The notes beneath the pieces are model-generated. The model worked only from the letters and a program-made list of their open reading frames with translations, ran no database searches and was not told the DNA's origin. A stretch of DNA of 30,547 nt from JBDLSY01 sp043777895 (GTDB lineage Bacteria; Pseudomonadota; Gammaproteobacteria; Burkholderiales; Burkholderiaceae_C), in NCBI GenBank assembly GCA_043777895.1, contig JAYWHD010000051.1, forward strand, positions 1 through 30,547. The letters are read 5' to 3'. Positions within the stretch are counted from its first letter, which is position 1, and every line of letters starts with the position of its first letter. Positions 24,781 through 30,547 of the stretch are shown here, piece after piece. The position numbers and the translations under genes are program-made.

Positions 24781-25132
24781 GACATCTCGTATTAATTTAT
24801 CTGAAACCAGTGATTTTTTACCCCGTGCACAAGCTGTATTAAACCAATTAGAACTTACATTGGAACAAATTTTTGAATCGTTTGACTTAGATATTGATAT
24901 TGAACGCAGTGGTGGCGTGTTAAATATACATGTTAATACCCATACAACGCTGGTAATTAATCTACAGTCCCCGATGCAACAAATATGGTTAGCCACACCT
25001 TACGGTGGGTTTCACTATACATGGAATAATCAAGACTGGCTAAATACACGGGGTGGTTTATCATTTTATGCACAATTAGCACGCGATTTAAGTATTATCA
25101 CTGGAAAAGATATTTTTTTAATACAAAAATAA
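24779..25132 (+). CDS. cyaY: Iron-sulfur cluster assembly protein CyaY (bacterial frataxin)
   Basis: The frataxin homologue that binds iron and modulates IscS-driven Fe-S cluster assembly. The 117 residues contain an acidic first helix (NQLELTLEQIFESFDLDIDIE), VLNIHVNTHTTLVINLQSPMQQIWLA, and the GGFHYTWNNQDWLNTRGG segment with the conserved Trp and Asn-Thr-Arg residues. The ATG at 24779 is preceded by GAAAG and is favoured over upstream starts that would lie within the lptM reading region. Several Fe-S enzymes in the window (AcnB, Edd) would depend on this type of system, though the isc genes are not here. Confidence 0.93.
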   Translation: MTSRINLSETSDFLPRAQAVLNQLELTLEQIFESFDLDIDIERSGGVLNIHVNTHTTLVINLQSPMQQIWLATPYGGFHYTWNNQDWLNTRGGLSFYAQLARDLSIITGKDIFLIQK

Positions 25133-25195
25133 TCATAAATTAGTTATTACTAGTTATTTATACTTATTAATATTAATATTGTTGTTGATAAATGC

Positions 25196-25894
25196 TTATA
25201 TCGACCTTACACCAAAAATAGCTGTCCCTACTCTAATATGTGTAGCCCCGTATGCAATTGCAGACATAAAATCCTGACTCATTCCCATTGAAAGTACATC
25301 AAATGATTCAGCTATATTGCTAGGCAAACTTTGTCGTAAATTTTGATACAAAATCGCCATACGCTCAAAAGCCAAAGGACTGTTTTTTTCAGGAATACAC
25401 ATTAAGCCGCGTACTTGTAAGCGTGGGAGTTGAGCTACAGCTAATATCAATATTAATGCATCTTCAGGCAATATACCACTTTTACTAGACTCATTATCAA
25501 TATTAATTTGTATCAATACATTCATATTTAATAAATGCTTAGGGCGTTGTTCTGATAAGCGTTGTGCAATTTTTACACGGTCAATCGTATGTATCCAATC
25601 AAAATGCTCGGCGACTAAACGTGTTTTGTTGCTTTGAATAGAACCAATCATGTGCCATACTAAATTAGGCAACTCTTTTTTTAAGTATGTGATTTTATCA
25701 ACGCCCTCTTGAACATAATTTTCGCCAAAATGTACTTGTTCTGCACTGGCTGCTAATTGAATATTCGCCACTGTTTGGCGTTTACTGACTGCGATTAAAG
25801 TCACGCTTGGGGTAACATACGGGTATTGACTAATAGCGTTATTTATCATTGCTAGTGTTGTTTGTAAATTATTTTGAATTGTATTATCACTCAT
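25196..25894 (-). CDS. yggS: PLP homeostasis protein (YggS/PLPBP family)
   Basis: A pyridoxal 5'-phosphate-binding protein without known catalytic activity, which maintains B6 and amino-acid homeostasis. With ATG 25894 the protein is 232 residues, the family length; a start 12 codons upstream (25930) would add a non-conserved segment. Visible are VTLIAVSKRQTV with the PLP-binding Lys, FGENYVQEG, WHMIGSIQSNKTR, LIQINIDNESSKSGI, RGLMCIPE and LSMGMSQDFMSAIAYGATHIRVGTAIFG. It is divergent from pilT, an arrangement common in proteobacteria. The 224 bp between them is AT-rich with a triple 9-bp repeat and no other recognised feature. Confidence 0.95.
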   Translation of the reverse strand: MSDNTIQNNLQTTLAMINNAISQYPYVTPSVTLIAVSKRQTVANIQLAASAEQVHFGENYVQEGVDKITYLKKELPNLVWHMIGSIQSNKTRLVAEHFDWIHTIDRVKIAQRLSEQRPKHLLNMNVLIQINIDNESSKSGILPEDALILILAVAQLPRLQVRGLMCIPEKNSPLAFERMAILYQNLRQSLPSNIAESFDVLSMGMSQDFMSAIAYGATHIRVGTAIFGVRSI

Positions 25895-26018
25895 ATTTTT
25901 TAATGGCTCATCTTTTCTATAAAGTAGCATTAAAATTACAATATTACAATATAAGTAGTAGGATTTGTTTAGTATCTAATGTCTACAGTTAATAAGTTAA
26001 TAGTTAATGTTTGCAGTT

Positions 26019-26045
26019 TAAAATATTTAAAATATTTAAAATATT
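26019..26045. repeat. Three tandem 9-bp units upstream of pilT
   Basis: The unit taaaatatt is repeated three times, 74 bp before the pilT ATG and within the shared yggS-pilT control region. Copy-number change would alter promoter geometry. Confidence 0.85.
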
Positions 26046-26118
26046 AATTGTAATATTTTAGTATGCGATACGTATTTGTAATATTTGTAGTTTAAATTCA
26101 TTTAAAAAAGGCTCACAG

Positions 26119-27162
26119 ATGGATGTTTCAGATTTACTTAATTTTATGGTAAAGAATAAAGCGTCAGATTTACACTTGTCGGCTGGTTTACCCCCGATGA
26201 TTCGTGTTAATGGTGATATGCGTAAAATTAATTTACCCGCTATGACTCACGAAGAAACACACCACATGGTGTACGATATTATGAGTGATGCCCAGCGTAA
26301 ACAATATGAGGATACTTTTGAGTGTGATTTTTCATTTGAAATTAAAGGCGTATCTCGTTTTCGTGTCAATGCGTTTAAGCAAAACCGTGGGGCGGGTGCT
26401 GTTTTTCGTAGCATTCCCTCTAAAGTACTAACACTAGAAGAGTTAAATTGTCCGCCAATATTTAAAGCTATTGCCGACCAACCTCGGGGCATCGTTTTAG
26501 TCACAGGACCTACAGGTAGCGGTAAATCAACTACATTAGCAGCTATGGTTGATTATTTAAACACGAATAACCAATCGCACATTTTAACGATTGAAGACCC
26601 CATTGAATTTGTGCACGAAAGCAAAAAAAGTTTGATAAACCAACGCGAAGTCGGTTCACAAACGCAAAGCTTTAAAAATGCCCTAAAGTCTGCATTACGC
26701 GAAGATCCTGATATTATATTAGTGGGTGAATTACGTGATTTAGAAACTATTAGCTTAGCCTTGACTGCTGCCGAAACAGGGCATTTAGTGTTTGGTACAC
26801 TGCATACCAGCAGCGCTGCTAAAACAGTTGACCGTATTATTGACGTATTTCCTGCCGCTGAAAAAGAAATGGTACGAGCGATGTTATCAGAAAGTTTACG
26901 TGCAGTTATTTCACAAAGCTTGTTAAAACGTAGTAACGGCGATGGTAGAATAGCAGCCCATGAAATTATGATTGGTACACCTGCTATTAGAAACTTAATT
27001 AGAGAAAATAAGGTTGCACAAATGTACAGTATGATGCAAACAGGCACGCAACACGGTATGCAAACTTTAGATCAGTGTTTATTAAGCTTAGTCCGCAGTG
27101 GGCAAGTTTCAATGGACGAGGCACGCACCTATGCACAACAAAAAGAAAGCTTTGTAGGCTAA
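26119..27162 (+). CDS. pilT: Type IV pilus retraction ATPase PilT
   Basis: A hexameric cytoplasmic motor that depolymerises type IV pili, powering twitching motility and DNA uptake. The 347 residues match PilT: N-terminal ASDLHLSAGLPPMIRVNGDM, Walker A GPTGSGKSTT, the Asp box TIEDPIEFVH, Walker B PDIILVGELRD, the His box TGHLVFGTLHT, and the C-terminal region needed for retraction (AIRNLIRENKVAQMYSMMQTG). AAGG eight bases upstream supports the ATG at 26119. pilU follows 141 bp later. The pilus assembly genes are elsewhere. Confidence 0.97.
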   Translation: MDVSDLLNFMVKNKASDLHLSAGLPPMIRVNGDMRKINLPAMTHEETHHMVYDIMSDAQRKQYEDTFECDFSFEIKGVSRFRVNAFKQNRGAGAVFRSIPSKVLTLEELNCPPIFKAIADQPRGIVLVTGPTGSGKSTTLAAMVDYLNTNNQSHILTIEDPIEFVHESKKSLINQREVGSQTQSFKNALKSALREDPDIILVGELRDLETISLALTAAETGHLVFGTLHTSSAAKTVDRIIDVFPAAEKEMVRAMLSESLRAVISQSLLKRSNGDGRIAAHEIMIGTPAIRNLIRENKVAQMYSMMQTGTQHGMQTLDQCLLSLVRSGQVSMDEARTYAQQKESFVG

Positions 27163-27303
27163 TAAGCTAAAAACTTATCAATATAATCTTGGCTTTACTG
27201 GGTTTTAGATTGACTAAAAATTTGGTTTAACTTACCTTTGAAAAATTAAACTTTAATTTAACTTGGGTTTAATTTAATAATTACTAAAAAATAAAACCAT
27301 ACT

Positions 27304-28440
27304 ATGGAACGCGAACAAGCCACTACCTTCATGCACGAGCTACTACGCTTGATGCTTAACAAAAATGGTTCTGACTTATTTATTAGCGCTGATTTTCCAG
27401 CGGCATTTAAAATTGATGGTCACTTAACCCCTGTATTTGCACAAAAGCTAACCCCTATGCAGACTGCCTCGTTAGTCCGAGCAATGATGAATGATAAGCA
27501 AGCCGCCGAATTTGAAGCGACTAAAGAATGTAATTTTGCTATTTCCCCTAATGATATTGCACGGTTTAGAGTCAATGCTTTTTTACAACAAGGCCGTGTC
27601 GGTATGGTTTTACGTGTGATTCAGCAGACAATTCCAACCTTAGACGATTTACAAATGCCTGTGATTATGAAAGATTTATCGTTCACTAAGCGTGGAATTA
27701 TCTTGTTGGTAGGTGCAACAGGCAATGGTAAAAGTACTACTTTAGCAGCGATGGTAGATCACCGTAATACGCATACTTTTGGTCATATTATTACAGTAGA
27801 AGACCCCATTGAGTTTGTTCATACGAGTAAAAACTGCTTAGTTACACAACGTGAAATTGGTGTTGATACTGATAACTGGGATATTGCTTTGCGTAATAGC
27901 TTACGTCAAGCCCCTGATGTGATTCAAATTGGAGAAATTCGTGAGCGTAGCACTATGGAACAAGCCATCGCAATGGCAGAGACAGGTCATTTAGTGTTAG
28001 CCACTTTACATGCAAATAACTCTAATCAAGCCTTAGACCGTTTAATTAACTTTGTGCCTGATGAAAAACGACAACAGTTACTGATTGATTTATCTTTGAA
28101 TTTGAAGGCAGTTATATCTCAACGCCTAATTCCTTTAGAAGACAGTAAAGGTAGAATCCCTGCAATGGAAATTTTGATTCAAACACCGTTAATATCAGAA
28201 TTAATAGAGAAAGGCGAAATTACTGAAATTCGTGAATTAATGAAACGCTCAACTGAATTAGGTATGCAGACTTTTGACCAATCATTATTTAGTCTATTTG
28301 AACAACATTTAATTAGTGAAGCAGACGCGCTACGCAATGCTGATAGTATTAATGACATACGCTTACGTATGAAACTAGAAGGTAAACGATTAAAAAATAA
28401 TACTGATGATGCCATCAAACATTTAGAAATTGAAGCTTAA
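27304..28440 (+). CDS. pilU: PilT-like accessory retraction ATPase PilU
   Basis: A PilT paralogue that assists retraction under load, working with PilT. The 378 residues show the GSDLFISADFPAAFKIDGHL start and Walker A GATGNGKSTT, with Ala-Thr-Gly-Asn in place of PilT's Pro-Thr-Gly-Ser, a PilU hallmark. The Asp box VEDPIEFVH, APDVIQIGEIRERSTMEQAI and TGHLVLATLHANNSNQALDR follow. The C-terminal tail is longer than PilT's, ends in a charged segment, and fits PilU. No Shine-Dalgarno is evident before ATG 27304. It probably shares the pilT transcript. Confidence 0.96.
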   Translation: MEREQATTFMHELLRLMLNKNGSDLFISADFPAAFKIDGHLTPVFAQKLTPMQTASLVRAMMNDKQAAEFEATKECNFAISPNDIARFRVNAFLQQGRVGMVLRVIQQTIPTLDDLQMPVIMKDLSFTKRGIILLVGATGNGKSTTLAAMVDHRNTHTFGHIITVEDPIEFVHTSKNCLVTQREIGVDTDNWDIALRNSLRQAPDVIQIGEIRERSTMEQAIAMAETGHLVLATLHANNSNQALDRLINFVPDEKRQQLLIDLSLNLKAVISQRLIPLEDSKGRIPAMEILIQTPLISELIEKGEITEIRELMKRSTELGMQTFDQSLFSLFEQHLISEADALRNADSINDIRLRMKLEGKRLKNNTDDAIKHLEIEA

Positions 28441-28516
28441 ATACTATCTTTGCATAAACCTTATATCTTATATAAGCCTTGTAAAATAAGCTTTATAAAT
28501 TTTAATTAAACAACGA

Positions 28517-29041
28517 ATGATACACAATACAAACACCCCCTTAACTATAGCTAGTTTTAGTAGTGTAGACTTAATGGGCAATACAATTGCTTTAAGTGAT
28601 TACCTCGGGCGTGTAGTATTGATAGTCAATACAGCGAGCTTATGTGGTTTCACACCTCAATATCAAGGGTTTCAAGCACTGTATGACCACTATAAAACAC
28701 GGGGATTTATTGTCTTAGCTTTCCCGTGTAACCAATTTGGTGGGCAAGAACCCACTGATAAACCTACCGTTAATATATCTTGCGAAGTAGGTGGGGAGTG
28801 TGATACACATTTTGCGATTAATTTTCCAATTATGGCAAAAGTTAATGTCAATGGTAAAAACACTGACCCTTTGTATGCTTGGTTAAAAAAGAGTAAACGT
28901 GGTGTATTGGGTACATCCAGTATTAAATGGAACTTTACTAAATTTTTAATCAAAAAAGACGGTACTGTATTTAAACGCTATGGTTCAATCACTAAACCAC
29001 ACGCTTTGAAAAACGATGTTGAATATTTACTAAAGCAATAA
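28517..29041 (+). CDS. Glutathione peroxidase family protein (thiol peroxidase)
   Basis: The 174 residues form a Cys-type GPx: VNTASLCGFTPQYQGFQALY with the peroxidatic Cys43, LAFPCNQFGGQEP with the conserved Gln, and KWNFTKFLI with the catalytic Trp and Asn. It reduces hydrogen peroxide and organic peroxides, with thioredoxin or glutathione as likely donor. In place of the usual stretch before the FP(M/I) segment, it has CEVGGECDTHFAINFP with two extra Cys, one of which may be the resolving Cys. It lies 76 bp after pilU but is functionally unrelated. Confidence 0.94.
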   Translation: MIHNTNTPLTIASFSSVDLMGNTIALSDYLGRVVLIVNTASLCGFTPQYQGFQALYDHYKTRGFIVLAFPCNQFGGQEPTDKPTVNISCEVGGECDTHFAINFPIMAKVNVNGKNTDPLYAWLKKSKRGVLGTSSIKWNFTKFLIKKDGTVFKRYGSITKPHALKNDVEYLLKQ

Positions 29042-29143
29042 ATATTTAATGTTAAATAGCAAATAGCAACATTGAATACTTATTAAATTACTAAACTAAA
29101 AACTATTATTACTTTATAGTAAACATCATCAATACCTGTACTC

Positions 29144-29587
29144 ATGCTTGCATCTTCTCTTTACATATATTTAACATTAAAGACGTTTCATATTTTATTT
29201 GTAACCAGCTGGTTCGTTGGTTTATTTTATGCACCACGTATTTTAGTCAATATGGCTCAAGAAATAGCAGCAGACAATAACCCTGCTGTACTGGCTCGTT
29301 TAGAGTTAATGCTGCGTAGATTATTGCGTTTTACTACTATTTTGGCAGTCCCTGCTGTCGGGTTTGGAGTCGCTATGGTTTTAACGGGGTTTATTCTGAT
29401 ACCCACTTGGTTATGGCTAAAATTAATATTAGTTTGCTCTATTATTGGTTACCACCATAGTTGTTATAGTTTACTTAAACGTTTTTTAAAAGGGCAAGCC
29501 CGCTCCGTACGTTGGTATAAAATTTATAACGAACTACCTGTACTTATTATGTTGGCCATTATTGCATTAGTACTATTTAAACCGTAA
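29144..29587 (+). CDS. HemJ/CopD-like four-span membrane protein
   Basis: The 147 residues have four hydrophobic spans. The first contains LKTFHILFVTSWFVGLFYAPRI, with a His and a Trp in positions conserved in the HemJ (UPF0093) and CopD-related families. HemJ is a heme-containing protoporphyrinogen IX oxidase. Short betaproteobacterial members of this group are usually annotated only as CopD family, and from memory they sit before an RNA methyltransferase gene as here. Whether this protein serves in heme synthesis is not decidable from the sequence. The next start is 15 bp past its stop. Confidence 0.75.
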   Translation: MLASSLYIYLTLKTFHILFVTSWFVGLFYAPRILVNMAQEIAADNNPAVLARLELMLRRLLRFTTILAVPAVGFGVAMVLTGFILIPTWLWLKLILVCSIIGYHHSCYSLLKRFLKGQARSVRWYKIYNELPVLIMLAIIALVLFKP

Positions 29588-29601
29588 TTGACACACCTTA
29601 T

Positions 29602-30547
29602 ATGACCACCTTAAAACTTCCCTCTAGACCCACACACTCTATTATTCAAACAGATACTGTGGCAGTACACAGTGCAAGCGGCTTGCGTGCACGGGTACAG
29701 GCTAAAAATAATGGAACTAATATTAAAAAAATAACCGATAAAAGTACGAAGGAAAGCACAAAGAGAAATACGGCAATAAAAGAATCAAACATCAAAAGTA
29801 AAAGTATTAAATATACTGCTAGAACAGATTCAAATAGTAATATGAATCAAACAACACCCCATCACTATAAACCCAAAACTGATTACCGTGAGGGGACTAA
29901 TTATGGTCAAAAAACCTCATTTACACCGCGTAATACCCCTAAATTAACGGATACACTTGATGTAGATAAAGGGTTTTATGGTACGGGTATGAGTTATAGA
30001 GAAGCAGCAACGCGGCGTGTAGAGCAAAAGCAAGCTAAATTAGCCCGCCAAAATGATACAACACCCGCCCGTCAATATACCCGCGACCTTGAGTATGCTA
30101 TACGGCAACATACTCAATCCAATACAGGCGTACTTAAACCTTGGCAAGGCGGTGAACGCACTCTTAACACTATTATTCAAGAAGATATCTATGCAGCCCA
30201 GCCTTTTTTTGCCTCGTGTCCGCGTGGTCTAGAATGGGCTTTAGTACAAGAATTAGAGGCTATGAATATCACCGTAGTTAGCCGTGTTGCCAGTGGTGCA
30301 ATGCTATCGGCGACTTGGGAACAAATAACGTATGCCAATACACACAGCCGTATTGCAAGCCGTTTTTTATGGCAATTGTCTACAAACAATGTGCGTGATG
30401 AACAAGATATTTATACACAAGCAGCCCGTATTCCTTGGGAAAATTTTTTCAATTGGGACTGCACTTTAAAAGTCAGTACGGTAGGTATTCGTGCTGAAGT
30501 ACGTAGCTTAGAATTTGTAACCTTGCGTATTAAAGATGCTATTTGTG
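29602..30547 (+). CDS. THUMP-domain 23S rRNA guanine-N2 methyltransferase (RlmL-like), 3' end cut by window edge
   Basis: The reading frame is open from ATG 29602 to the window end, 315 codons with no stop. The first ~200 residues form a low-complexity basic extension rich in Lys, Asn, Thr, Ser and Arg. From about residue 202 the sequence matches the N-terminal part of RlmL-type enzymes: FFASCPRGLEWALVQELEAM, TYANTHSRIASRFLW, DIYTQAARIPWENFF and LEFVTLRIKDAI, the ferredoxin-like/THUMP region that binds RNA. The methyltransferase domain would lie beyond the edge. Such enzymes methylate G2445 of 23S rRNA; some betaproteobacterial members carry a long variable N-terminus. It follows the HemJ/CopD-like gene by 14 bp and may be coupled. 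Confidence 0.85.
   Translation, partial: MTTLKLPSRPTHSIIQTDTVAVHSASGLRARVQAKNNGTNIKKITDKSTKESTKRNTAIKESNIKSKSIKYTARTDSNSNMNQTTPHHYKPKTDYREGTNYGQKTSFTPRNTPKLTDTLDVDKGFYGTGMSYREAATRRVEQKQAKLARQNDTTPARQYTRDLEYAIRQHTQSNTGVLKPWQGGERTLNTIIQEDIYAAQPFFASCPRGLEWALVQELEAMNITVVSRVASGAMLSATWEQITYANTHSRIASRFLWQLSTNNVRDEQDIYTQAARIPWENFFNWDCTLKVSTVGIRAEVRSLEFVTLRIKDAIC

Noticed and set aside
24781..24996. Longer start for the LptM-like lipoprotein
   Set aside because: The extra N-terminus would be antisense to cyaY and would put the signal sequence far inside the protein.
26553..27047. Minus-strand 164-codon frame inside pilT
   Set aside because: It is fully antisense to the conserved ATPase core and is explained as a codon-bias shadow.
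1..30547. An undescribed defence or multi-gene accessory system
   Set aside because: Every gene of ordinary size matches a housekeeping family except one exported hypothetical; there are no mobile-element genes, toxin-antitoxin pairs or nuclease clusters.

Overview
This 30.5 kb window is a densely packed, AT-rich bacterial chromosome segment. The genes point to a Gram-negative proteobacterium: a TonB-dependent BtuB receptor, type IV pilus ATPases PilT/PilU, an LptM-like lipoprotein next to frataxin CyaY, and AcnB. Several neighbourhoods and sequence details look betaproteobacterial (Burkholderiales-like) from memory of those families: a HAD phosphatase followed by an S49 peptidase, CvpA preceded by a DedD/SPOR-type membrane anchor, divergent cyaY and lptM, and a HemJ/CopD-like membrane protein before a THUMP RNA methyltransferase. 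That placement is inference. No genus is claimed.

Layout. 1-3410 (minus): purL, cut at its C-terminal glutaminase domain by the window edge. 3449-5563 (plus): DNA ligase ligA. 5580-13106 (minus): acnB, an exported Lys-rich hypothetical, the Entner-Doudoroff pair eda and edd, a GlcG/HbpS-family gene, cvpA and a truncated SPOR-type anchor gene. 13317-21721 (plus): HAD phosphatase, S49 peptidase, purU, scoA-scoB, panC-uppP, then a cobalamin riboswitch and btuB. 21840-24780 (minus): ppnP, argG, cobA and lptM. 24779-25132 (plus): cyaY. 25196-25894 (minus): yggS. 26119 to the end (plus): pilT, pilU, a glutathione peroxidase, a HemJ/CopD-like protein and an RlmL-like methyltransferase cut by the right edge.

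Functionally this is housekeeping DNA: purine synthesis and one-carbon supply (PurL, PurU), central carbon metabolism (Edd, Eda, AcnB, ScoAB), cofactors and cell wall (PanC, UppP, CobA, BtuB), Fe-S supply (CyaY), redox defence (Gpx) and pilus retraction (PilT/PilU). I see no insertion sequence, prophage, CRISPR array, tRNA or rRNA, and no convincing undescribed multi-gene system.

The most unusual trait is an abundance of short tandem duplications, often with 9-bp or other 3-divisible units. They lie in intergenic gaps and also inside conserved enzymes, where they make low-complexity extensions: Asn/Thr-rich inserts in PurL, a Ser/Asp N-terminus on LigA, a His-Asn N-terminus on Eda, an Asn/Lys N-terminus on the S49 peptidase, and a Lys-rich C-terminal tail on ArgG.
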